Source of the DNA: JASGCK01 sp031430035
GTDB lineage: Bacteria; Pseudomonadota; Gammaproteobacteria; Burkholderiales; Burkholderiaceae_C
DNA length: 6,710 nt
NCBI GenBank assembly: GCA_031430035.1
Contig: JANPAS010000103.1
Location: 1-6,710 of the forward strand
Direction: 5' to 3'
In this document: piece by piece, positions 1 through 5,215 of the stretch
How positions within the stretch are numbered: the first letter of the stretch is position 1
How the letters are laid out: every line of letters starts with the position of its first letter
Translations under genes and position numbers: made by a program
Notes under the pieces: generated by a model
What the model was told of the DNA's origin: nothing
What the model saw: only the letters and a program-made list of their open reading frames with translations
The model's database searches: none

Positions 1-50
1 AAAAACGCCTCCAGACCTTCACGAAAAGCAATGAGTAATGTTTGCAACAT
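1..50 (-). CDS. FTR1-family iron permease, N-terminal fragment (runs off the window)
   Basis: Only the first 16 codons are present, reading MLQTLLIAFREGLEAF from the ATG at 48-50; the rest lies beyond base 1. The REGLE motif at residues 10-14 in a hydrophobic first helix is the hallmark iron-binding motif of the FTR1/EfeU high-affinity iron permeases of the inner membrane, where the glutamates take part in iron translocation. The gene has its own upstream region with a strong Fur-box match, and a bacterioferritin gene lies just upstream on the same strand, so an iron-uptake role fits. The Shine-Dalgarno is weak (AAGAAA a few bases before the start). The family call rests on one short motif plus context; whether it is an EfeU-type or a longer FTR1 protein cannot be seen. 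Confidence 0.8.
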   Translation of the reverse strand, partial: MLQTLLIAFREGLEAF

Positions 51-69
51 AATTTTTTCTTAAAAGTAA

Positions 70-75
70 ATTTTA
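70..75 (-). promoter_or_regulatory. Putative -10 element of the FTR1 promoter
   Basis: On the minus strand this reads TAAAAT, one mismatch from TATAAT, 19 bases before the FTR1 start codon. No good TTGACA-like -35 sits 16-18 bases upstream; the Fur box overlaps that position. The surrounding sequence is very A+T rich, so chance matches are likely and the call is tentative. Confidence 0.4.
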
Positions 76-79
76 CCAA

Positions 80-98
80 ATTAATGAGAATCATTATC
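80..98 (-). promoter_or_regulatory. Fur box upstream of the FTR1 gene
   Basis: The 19 bases match the classical Fur box GATAATGATAATCATTATC at 16 of 19 positions by my alignment, with a perfect AATCATTATC right half. It lies 29 bases upstream of the FTR1 start codon and directly upstream of a TAAAAT -10 candidate, so it would cover the -35/spacer region. Iron-loaded Fur bound here would be expected to repress the iron permease. The site is near-palindromic, so strand is nominal. Since the bfr terminator lies on its other side, it is unlikely to control bfr. Confidence 0.82.
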
Positions 99-113
99 AT
101 TCATAAAAATAAA

Positions 114-135
114 AAAACCAGCCGAAGCTGGTTTT
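114..135 (-). terminator. Rho-independent terminator of bfr
   Basis: The minus strand forms a perfect 9-bp stem (AAAACCAGC / GCTGGTTTT) closed by a TTCG tetraloop, the extra-stable C(UUCG)G type, and is followed by a T-rich tail. It starts 20 bases after the bfr stop codon. It separates bfr from the Fur-controlled FTR1 gene, so the two are probably separate transcription units. The A-tract on the other side means it may also work on the plus strand. Confidence 0.9.
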
Positions 136-155
136 GATGTGAAGCGCTTTGAGTG

Positions 156-632
156 CTAAGCCAAATCGCCCATTTGTGTTTGTAGGTAATTTGGTAATCC
201 GACTTGGCCTATCAGGTCAATTTGTGTTTCTAAAAAATCAATGTGCTCCTCGGTGTCATCCAAGATAGACATCAGCAAATCACGCGAGACAAAATCATGA
301 ACGGATTCGCAGTGCGCAATGCCAGCTTTGATGGTGGCTTGGGCGCCAGTTTCGGCTTTTAAGTCGCAACCGAGCGCTTCGGGAACGGTCTCCCCAATCA
401 TGAGCTTACCTAAGTCTTGCAAATTAGGAAGCCCATCCAGCATAAAAATACGATCCATCAACTGGTCAGCATGCTTCATCTCGCCAATCGATTCGGCGTA
501 TTCTTTCTTCGCTAGCTTATCCAGACCCCAATGTTTGTACATGCGGTAATGCAAGAAGTATTGATTAATAGCAGTTAGCTCATTTTTAAGTTGGGCTTGC
601 AGATGCTCAATAACTTGTGGATCGCCTTGCAT
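156..632 (-). CDS. bfr: Bacterioferritin (heme-binding ferritin)
   Basis: 158 residues, the usual length for bacterioferritin, a cytoplasmic 24-subunit cage that oxidises Fe(II) and stores it as a ferric mineral. The canonical start (MQGD, compare MKGD) and family blocks are present: NELTAINQYFLH near 17-28, EMKHAD at 51-56, GLPNLQDLGKL at 67-77, VSRDLL at 115-120 and a NYLQ tail. Ferroxidase-centre positions E18, E51, H54, E94 and H130 and the inter-subunit heme ligand M52 are all present in E. coli numbering. The exception is position 127, which is Thr (sequence DDTEEHID) where E. coli has Glu. Such a change recalls the heme-binding BfrB-type subunits of two-subunit bacterioferritins such as those of Neisseria. 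A BfrA-type partner is not in the window. Its neighbours are an FTR1 iron permease downstream and a Gly-rich small protein upstream. The Shine-Dalgarno is weak (GAAAG). Confidence 0.95.
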   Translation of the reverse strand: MQGDPQVIEHLQAQLKNELTAINQYFLHYRMYKHWGLDKLAKKEYAESIGEMKHADQLMDRIFMLDGLPNLQDLGKLMIGETVPEALGCDLKAETGAQATIKAGIAHCESVHDFVSRDLLMSILDDTEEHIDFLETQIDLIGQVGLPNYLQTQMGDLA

Positions 633-655
633 GATGAAAATCTTTCAAAAATAAA

Positions 656-688
656 AAAAGGTGTGGCAATCATATCGCCACCCCTTTT
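656..688 (-). terminator. Rho-independent terminator of the Gly-rich small gene
   Basis: On the minus strand a 12-bp stem with one mismatch (AAAAGGGGTGGC / GCCACACCTTTT) and a 9-base loop is followed by a T tract (653-659 on the plus strand is A7). It lies 17 bases after the stop codon of the upstream small gene and ends 24 bases before the bfr start, leaving almost no room for a separate bfr promoter downstream of it. A TATGAT (669-674) lies in the loop on the minus strand and could be a bfr -10 element, but no convincing -35 accompanies it. Confidence 0.8.
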
Positions 689-705
689 GATTGAATGAAT
701 CGTAT

Positions 706-972
706 TTAAGCTGCTTTATCGCCGCCCATTTTACTTTTGATAAAGCCCGCTACTAAAGTGAGCACAATGCCGCCGACACCGCCGCTAACGGCACTACCTA
801 CCGAGCCGCCACCAACAGCACCAGCTAAAGCAGGTGCTAAAGCTGTGAGACCTGCCCCGCCGACGGCGCCTGCGACCGAGTTCCAAAGCGTACCCATACT
901 TAAGCCTTTAGCGCCAGCTCCTGCTGCGTTACCACCGACAGCTCCCAGAATCAGTTGAAGAATTAAATCCAT
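706..972 (-). CDS. Small Gly/Ala-rich hydrophobic protein of unknown function
   Basis: 88 residues, of which 23 are Gly and 17 Ala (about 45% together). The motif GAVGG occurs three times (10-14, 35-39, 51-55), and closely spaced glycines give many GxxxG-type helix-packing motifs. The N-terminus (MDLILQLILGAVGG) and the segment 69-78 (IVLTLVAGFI) are hydrophobic, and the tail KSKMGGDKAA is charged, so it probably inserts in or binds a membrane as glycine-zipper helices. A good Shine-Dalgarno (AGGAG, 979-983) six bases before the ATG and a dedicated terminator argue that it is a real gene. It resembles uncharacterised small proteobacterial proteins of similar composition that I cannot name. 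Glycine-zipper envelope proteins and bacteriocin-like peptides share these traits, but I see no leader cleavage site, immunity gene or exporter. Confidence 0.75.
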   Translation of the reverse strand: MDLILQLILGAVGGNAAGAGAKGLSMGTLWNSVAGAVGGAGLTALAPALAGAVGGGSVGSAVSGGVGGIVLTLVAGFIKSKMGGDKAA

Positions 973-978
973 ACGTGT

Positions 979-983
979 CTCCT
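979..983 (-). promoter_or_regulatory. Ribosome binding site of the Gly-rich small gene
   Basis: AGGAG on the minus strand, six bases before the ATG at 970-972. It is clearly better than the sites of bfr, thyA and apaH, and it fixes the start of the small protein. Confidence 0.75.
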
Positions 984-994
984 AGTTCTTTATG

Positions 995-1012
995 CAGCGC
1001 GAGATTGCGCTG
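995..1012. repeat. Inverted repeat in the leader of the Gly-rich small gene
   Basis: CAGCGC, six bases, then GCGCTG: a perfect 6-bp stem with a 6-base loop, 22 bases upstream of the small gene's start codon. No T tract follows on either strand, so it is not an intrinsic terminator. It could be a leader hairpin or a protein-binding site. A 6-bp stem can arise by chance. Confidence 0.4.
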
Positions 1013-1046
1013 GGAACACTGTAGAGACTATGGCGTGATTTGTTTC

Positions 1047-1061
1047 CTAGGGAAACCCTAG
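1047..1061. repeat. Perfect palindrome CTAGGG-AAA-CCCTAG between thyA and the small gene
   Basis: A perfect 6-3-6 inverted repeat, 17 bases beyond the thyA stop codon. No T tract follows on the minus strand (GAAACAAATC), so it is a poor terminator for thyA. A dyad of this size fits an operator for the Gly-rich small gene downstream, or a weak 3' hairpin of the thyA message. Which it is cannot be told from sequence alone. Confidence 0.45.
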
Positions 1062-1078
1062 CCTTGCTATAAGGGGAA

Positions 1079-1927
1079 TTACACAGCTACGGGCGCTTTA
1101 ATCGCCGCGTGATGTTCGTAGTTTTGGAACTCAAAATCCTCAAATTCATAGTCAAAAATCGACGTAGGGCGGCGTTTGATATTGAGCTTTGGATAGGCAA
1201 AGGGCGTGCGCGAGAGTTGCAGCTCCACTTGCTCGTGGTGATTGCTGTAGATGTGGCAATCGCCGCCCGTCCACACAAAATCACCCACATCTAAATCGCA
1301 TTGCTGCGCGACCATGTGTGTGAGCAGCGCGTAGCTGGCAATGTTGAACGGAACACCTAAAAAGATATCGGCGCTGCGTTGGTAAAGCTGACATGACAGC
1401 TTGCCGCGCCCGCCTGCCAATTTTTCTGCCTCAGTGGGCGGAGCCACATAAAACTGAAAAAATGCATGACAAGGCATCAGCGCCATTTTTGATAAATCCG
1501 CCACGTTCCAAGCGGAGACGATGATGCGGCGCGAATCGGGGTTGGTTTTTAGCGTGTTGATGACATCCGTGATCTGGTCGATATGCCCGCCATCAGGCGT
1601 CGGCCAAGAACGCCACTGCACGCCGTACACAGGTCCCAGATCGCCATCTGGTTTGGCCCATTCATTCCAAATCGAGACGCCGCGCTCCTTAAGCCAGTTG
1701 TTGTCACTCGATCCTTTGAGGAACCACAAAAGCTCGTACACGATGGATTTAAGGTGTACTTTTTTGGTGGTGACTAGCGGAAAACCTTCTGACAAATCAA
1801 ACCGCATTTGATAGCCGAAGACGCTTTGGGTGCCCGTACCCGTGCGGTCAGTTTTAGCCACGCCCGTGCCGTACACGTGACGCATAAAGTCTTCGTACTG
1901 AGATGAATTTTGAGCTGAGTTTTTCAT
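1079..1927 (-). CDS. thyA: Thymidylate synthase (EC 2.1.1.45)
   Basis: 282 residues. It converts dUMP to dTMP using 5,10-methylenetetrahydrofolate as carbon donor and reductant, in the cytoplasm as a homodimer. Visible signature parts: the phosphate-binding DRTGTGT loop (R28), EWADGDLGPVYG-like region near 89-102, SRRIIVSAWN (132-141), the active-site block MPCHAFFQFYV with nucleophile C153, RSADIFLGVPFNIASYALL with N195, GDFVWTGGD with HIYSNH (Y227), and the conserved C-terminus KAPVAV. It is longer than the 264-residue E. coli enzyme through about eight extra N-terminal residues and an insertion of roughly 13-14 residues (about 162-175) just after the active-site strand. The start lies 3 bases after the DUF2069 stop, so the two genes are likely co-transcribed, and no good Shine-Dalgarno is visible. 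No dihydrofolate reductase gene follows, unlike many thyA loci. Confidence 0.98.
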   Translation of the reverse strand: MKNSAQNSSQYEDFMRHVYGTGVAKTDRTGTGTQSVFGYQMRFDLSEGFPLVTTKKVHLKSIVYELLWFLKGSSDNNWLKERGVSIWNEWAKPDGDLGPVYGVQWRSWPTPDGGHIDQITDVINTLKTNPDSRRIIVSAWNVADLSKMALMPCHAFFQFYVAPPTEAEKLAGGRGKLSCQLYQRSADIFLGVPFNIASYALLTHMVAQQCDLDVGDFVWTGGDCHIYSNHHEQVELQLSRTPFAYPKLNIKRRPTSIFDYEFEDFEFQNYEHHAAIKAPVAV

Positions 1928-1930
1928 GGC

Positions 1931-2293
1931 TTAGAGTTTAGCAATGGCGGCAGGTCGAATCTGCCGAATCCGAATCACCAGCACCACAAACAGCAGCACG
2001 CAAAGCACAGCCTCACCCCACGCCAATTGGCTGCTGAGTCCCTTATCGCTCCAGCCGCGAACCGTGCCTTCAATAAAGTAAAGCCATACGCAAAGGCTCA
2101 TCCATTTGTAGGTGTAGAGGCGATCTTTGGCGAAGCCTTGTACAGCAAGGGCTAGCGGCACAACTTTTAGCGCAAGCCATGCGGTGCTTGGCATGCCGCT
2201 GGCGGACGTGCGCAAAGGCGCTAAAAATATCTCCCACAGCAGGCAAAGGGCGATGAGAGCGAGTAACAGGATGAGGGGCAGTTTTTTCATCAT
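1931..2293 (-). CDS. DUF2069 family inner-membrane protein
   Basis: 120 residues with four likely membrane helices at about 5-24, 36-54, 63-80 and 89-108, and a basic C-terminal tail. The WLYFIEGTVRGWSD block (70-83) is the recognisable conserved part of the DUF2069 family (COG3308), whose function is unknown. Its stop lies 3 bases before the thyA start, giving a tight minus-strand operon. The two adjacent ATGs (2291-2293 and 2288-2290) are both possible starts; neither has a clear Shine-Dalgarno. Only 14 bases separate it from the divergent BrkB/YihY-family gene, so its promoter probably lies inside that gene's 5' coding sequence. DUF2069 genes next to BrkB/YihY genes are, to my knowledge, common in betaproteobacteria. 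Confidence 0.85.
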   Translation of the reverse strand: MMKKLPLILLLALIALCLLWEIFLAPLRTSASGMPSTAWLALKVVPLALAVQGFAKDRLYTYKWMSLCVWLYFIEGTVRGWSDKGLSSQLAWGEAVLCVLLFVVLVIRIRQIRPAAIAKL

Positions 2294-2307
2294 GGCATGA
2301 TAGCCGC

Positions 2308-3120
2308 ATGGAAATTTTGAATCTACAGTGGAAACGGGCCAGCCTCTCTCTTTGGGAGCGCTTTAAAGGCGACCGCCTCAGTCTTGTTGCCAGCAGTTTG
2401 ACTTTTACGACCATCATGGCTGTGGTGCCGCTATTGACGGTGATCTTGGCTCTTTTTTCAACCAACCCGATTTTTGCTGATTTGCAAAAGGTGCTGCAAA
2501 AGTGGCTAATCGATAGCCTAGTACCCGATGCGATTGCGCGGCAAGTGATGGGTGCGATTACCCAATTTACCGCTAAAGCCCATCGGTTGGGCTTTGCGGG
2601 CTTTGCCGTGCTACTCATCTCGACGCTGGCGTTGGTGTTCACCATCGACCGAACACTCAACAACATCTGGCGCGTGCAGGCGCGGCGCTCTATTTGGAAG
2701 CGTCTCGTCGTGTACTCGGCGCTGCTCGCCTTTGGCCCTATGCTTTTGGCGGCTAGTTTGTGGCTGACGACCCAGGTCGCTATGTGGTCCGTGTCGTTAG
2801 TCGGTGCAAGCTCGGTGCGAATGTTCTACAACGGCCTAGAGTTTGTATTGGTTTGGGCAGGTCTGACGGCGCTCTACCGTTATGTGCCAAACGCAAGGGT
2901 GACGGCTCGTCACGCCATACTGGGCGGCCTCTTTGCGGCAACGGCATTGGAAATTGCTAAAAAGTTATTAACGATTTATTTACTCAAAATGCCCGCCTAC
3001 TCCATGATTTATGGCGCGTTTGCGACCGTACCATTGCTCTTGATTTGGATTTATGTGGCGTGGCTCTTAGTGCTGATTGGTGCGGAGATTGCGGCGAGCT
3101 TGGCGGAACTCAGGTCATAG
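2308..3120 (+). CDS. YihY/BrkB family inner-membrane protein
   Basis: 270 residues with about six hydrophobic segments (near 30-52, 96-115, 132-153, 174-192, 203-226, 235-262). Family landmarks are LVASSLTFTTIMAVVPLLTV (26-45), DRTLNNIWRV (114-123), RYVPNARV (191-198) and the terminal helix in YGAFATVPLLLIWIYV followed by GAE. The family (UPF0761) was once annotated as ribonuclease BN, which is incorrect for YihY; it is also called BrkB after a Bordetella serum-resistance protein. A molecular function is not established. The protein ends soon after the last helix, like E. coli YihY (about 290), whereas many betaproteobacterial relatives carry a long cytoplasmic C-terminal extension. Its last 70 bases overlap the apaH 3' end on the other strand. 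The start codon is the only reasonable ATG before the first helix. Confidence 0.9.
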   Translation: MEILNLQWKRASLSLWERFKGDRLSLVASSLTFTTIMAVVPLLTVILALFSTNPIFADLQKVLQKWLIDSLVPDAIARQVMGAITQFTAKAHRLGFAGFAVLLISTLALVFTIDRTLNNIWRVQARRSIWKRLVVYSALLAFGPMLLAASLWLTTQVAMWSVSLVGASSVRMFYNGLEFVLVWAGLTALYRYVPNARVTARHAILGGLFAATALEIAKKLLTIYLLKMPAYSMIYGAFATVPLLLIWIYVAWLLVLIGAEIAASLAELRS

Positions 3121-3908
3121 CAAGTTAGTTCACCACCCCACACGCAGCCTGTATCCAAACCCAATACGGACGGAGTTTGCAGGCTAGGTCTTGAAAATAA
3201 CCCTAGCCTTGACCAGTGCCCAAACGCGATAGACACATCTTCGCGCGCTGTTTTTCGATTCGGCACATCGAACCACGGCATGTTTCCTTCGGGTGCAGCG
3301 CCAGCACCTTCTTTGGTCGCGAACTCCATCACGCCGCTCTCGTCGCAAAAGCGCAAACGTGTGAGGGCATTCACAATCACGCGTAGTCTGTCCGCGCCTT
3401 GCAAGTCGTCCTGCCATTGGTTGGGGGTGTTGCCGTACATCTGGCGTAGAAAGCTCACATAGTCACCTGCTTGCAGCGCAGCTTCAACTTCGCCAGCAAG
3501 GCCCATCGTTTGTTCCGCCGACCACTGCGGCAGCACGCCTGCATGGACGAGCAGCCACCTGCGCTGGTTGTGCGTGAGGCTAATTGCCAGCTTTTGATGC
3601 CGCAGCCAATCCAAAACGGCACTCGTGGAAGCCTTATCCAGTATGGCCTGCAGCGTATCTGACTTGTGTGCAGGCCGTATACCGTGTGCCACCGCGAGCA
3701 GATGCAGGTCGTGATTGCCGAGCACGCATTTGGCCGAATCGCCAAACGCCATCAGCGCCTGCAAGACGCCAGCGGAGTCCTCACCACGATTCACCATGTC
3801 GCCCAAAACGTAGAGTGTGTCTCGGCTTGGCGAGAAATCAATCTTGCTTAGTAATTGCTGAAATGCATCGTTGCAGCCTTGGATGTCGCCAATCAGGTAA
3901 AGTGCCAT
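3051..3908 (-). CDS. apaH: Symmetrical bis(5'-nucleosyl)-tetraphosphatase (EC 3.6.1.41)
   Basis: 285 residues, matching the roughly 280 of E. coli ApaH. It hydrolyses Ap4A to two ADP, controlling the alarmone and removing Np4-type RNA caps. PPP-superfamily metal motifs appear in order: GDIQGC (7-12), GDMVNRG (36-42), GNHD (64-67), VHAG (121-124) and FGHW (229-232); further ApaH blocks are LTRLRFCDESG, PWFDVPNR and LGLDTGCVWGG. The motif is GDIQGC rather than E. coli GDVHGC; Gln at this metal-ligand position is, as I recall, normal for many beta- and gammaproteobacterial ApaH proteins. In GDMVNRGEDS, Glu43 replaces the usual Pro. It converges with and overlaps the YihY/BrkB-family gene by 70 bases. 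It diverges from the CorC-like gene with only 2 bases between start codons. No clear Shine-Dalgarno is visible. Confidence 0.96.
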   Translation of the reverse strand: MALYLIGDIQGCNDAFQQLLSKIDFSPSRDTLYVLGDMVNRGEDSAGVLQALMAFGDSAKCVLGNHDLHLLAVAHGIRPAHKSDTLQAILDKASTSAVLDWLRHQKLAISLTHNQRRWLLVHAGVLPQWSAEQTMGLAGEVEAALQAGDYVSFLRQMYGNTPNQWQDDLQGADRLRVIVNALTRLRFCDESGVMEFATKEGAGAAPEGNMPWFDVPNRKTAREDVSIAFGHWSRLGLFSRPSLQTPSVLGLDTGCVWGGELTCYDLSSAKLAAISAPISTKSHAT

Positions 3909-3910
3909 CT

Positions 3911-5215
3911 ATGGATTTTCTACTGATTTTGTTTTTGATTCTTTTAAACGCGGCGTTCGCCATGTCTGAGATGGCACTCACGGCCAGCCGCAAAGCGCTG
4001 CTTAACCTCGGCGCCGAAGCCGGCGATAAAGGCTCCGAGGCTGCGCTGGCCTTGCTTGCGCAGCCGACACGGTTTTTGTCTAGCGTGCAAGTGGGCATCA
4101 CCTCGATTGGCGTTTTAAATGGCATCGTGGGCGAAGCCGCGTTTAGCGAATCGCTGGCGTACTGGCTGGAGAGTTTGCACATGCGCGAGCAATTAGCGGG
4201 CTACGTGGCAACGGGCGTGGTGGTGACGGCGATTACTTTTTTGACCATTATTTTTGGAGAGCTCGTTCCTAAGCGGATTGGGCAGCTTTACCCAGAAGCC
4301 GTGGCTAGGCGCGTGGCGCGCCCGATGCAGTGGGTGGCACGCTTGGCATTGCCGTTTGTGTGGTTGCTGACGAAGACGACAGCGGCGGTTTTGAGTTTGC
4401 TACGCGTGGACACCAAGCGCAGCCGCGCTGTGACGAGCGAGGAAATCAACGCCAATTTGGACGAAGGCTTAGATGCAGGCGTGATTGACGAGCAAGAGCA
4501 TAGCTTGGTACAAAACGTCTTTGAGCTGGACGGTAGGCCGCTTGCGTCCTTGATGCTGCCTAGGGCAGATGTGGCTTGGCTTGCCAAGGATATGCCCCTG
4601 GAGGCCGCTCTGCGTATGGCCGCCGAGGCAGGGCACTCGTGGTATCCCGTTTGCGATGACGATTGGTCGCGTGTGGTGGGTATCGTCAGCGTGAGTCAGC
4701 TCTTGCTGCGTCAGCAAGCAGCCAGTCAGCAGGGGGCGTGGGATGACTTGATTCAAAACGTGAGCTTTGTGCCCGAGACGCTGAACGCGATGCTCTTGCT
4801 CAATCAATTTAAGAAAAAAGCCGAGCGCATGGTGCTTGTTGTGGATGAGTACGGCGAAGTGCAAGGACTCATCACGCCGCAAGATTTGCTGCAAGCCATT
4901 ACGGGCGAGCTGCACACGCCAAGCCAAGGGGCGGCGTCTAGTAGTAAACAACTAGATGGCTCGTGGCTGCTAGACGGGCAACTCTCGATTCAAGAACTTA
5001 AAAATAAATTGGAGATCGAAGCTCTGCCTGACGAAGACGATGAGCGTTACAACACGCTGGGCGGCCTCGTGATGAGCGAGCTGGGCGAGCTGCCCGTAGT
5101 GGGTACGCGTGTTGCCATTGAGGGCTGGCAATTGGAGGTCACGCAAATGGATGAGCGGCGTGTGGAGATGGTGCGGGCTATGCCTGCTTTAGGAGGTTTA
5201 AATGAGCAAAAATAA
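3911..5215 (+). CDS. DUF21-CBS-CBS-CorC/HlyC transmembrane protein (PaeA/CorB-like hemolysin family)
   Basis: 434 residues. An N-terminal DUF21 membrane domain occupies about 1-165, with helices near 1-20, 57-75, 97-118 and 143-165 and family signatures MSEMALTASRKA (18-29) and FGELVPKRIG (115-124). A tandem CBS pair follows, about 215-270 and 285-335, with MVLVVDEYGEVQGLIT in the second. The C-terminal CorC/HlyC domain is about 348-425 (SWLLDGQLSI and YNTLGGLVM). Members are linked to Mg2+/Co2+ efflux (CorB/CorC) or polyamine export (PaeA, formerly YtfL), with CBS modules sensing nucleotides; the GIVGEAAFS stretch looks PaeA-like to me, but the substrate is inferred. I start it at 3911 because the membrane domain begins there; the frame stays open upstream to 3584, but only as an antisense shadow of apaH. 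The stop overlaps the RhuM gene by 14 bases. Confidence 0.92.
   Translation: MDFLLILFLILLNAAFAMSEMALTASRKALLNLGAEAGDKGSEAALALLAQPTRFLSSVQVGITSIGVLNGIVGEAAFSESLAYWLESLHMREQLAGYVATGVVVTAITFLTIIFGELVPKRIGQLYPEAVARRVARPMQWVARLALPFVWLLTKTTAAVLSLLRVDTKRSRAVTSEEINANLDEGLDAGVIDEQEHSLVQNVFELDGRPLASLMLPRADVAWLAKDMPLEAALRMAAEAGHSWYPVCDDDWSRVVGIVSVSQLLLRQQAASQQGAWDDLIQNVSFVPETLNAMLLLNQFKKKAERMVLVVDEYGEVQGLITPQDLLQAITGELHTPSQGAASSSKQLDGSWLLDGQLSIQELKNKLEIEALPDEDDERYNTLGGLVMSELGELPVVGTRVAIEGWQLEVTQMDERRVEMVRAMPALGGLNEQK
5191..5197 (+). promoter_or_regulatory. Strong Shine-Dalgarno of the RhuM-family gene
   Basis: AGGAGGT, a full anti-SD match, ends 4 bases before the ATG at 5202-5204. It lies inside the last codons of the CorC-like gene, so translation of the two genes is probably coupled, and it is the best ribosome binding site in the window. 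It settles the RhuM start. Confidence 0.85.

Noticed and set aside
737..958. Plus-strand Pro/Thr/Ala-rich open frame
   Set aside because: It is the mirror of Gly/Ala-rich codons in the small minus-strand gene, which has a ribosome binding site and a terminator.
1054..1066. 13-base direct repeat AACCCTAGCCTTG shared with 3199-3211
   Set aside because: The second copy encodes ApaH residues and the first borders a palindrome; nothing else is shared around them, so chance is the simplest reading.
2070..2666. Minus-strand open frame of 198 codons
   Set aside because: It is antisense to the conserved YihY/BrkB-family gene and overlaps the DUF2069 gene in another frame; composition is Arg/Ser/Ala-rich shadow-like with no motif.
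3181..3209. Inverted repeat AGGCTAG / CTAGCCT
   Set aside because: It lies inside conserved apaH codons (around GHWSRLGLFSRPSL) with a 15-base loop; likely chance.
3584..3910. N-terminal extension of the CorC-like reading frame by 109 residues
   Set aside because: It lies antisense to well-conserved apaH sequence, has no domain resemblance, and the DUF21 membrane domain begins at the ATG at 3911.
4469..4951. Minus-strand open frame of 160 codons
   Set aside because: It lies fully antisense to the CBS-domain region of the CorC-like gene; no family resemblance.
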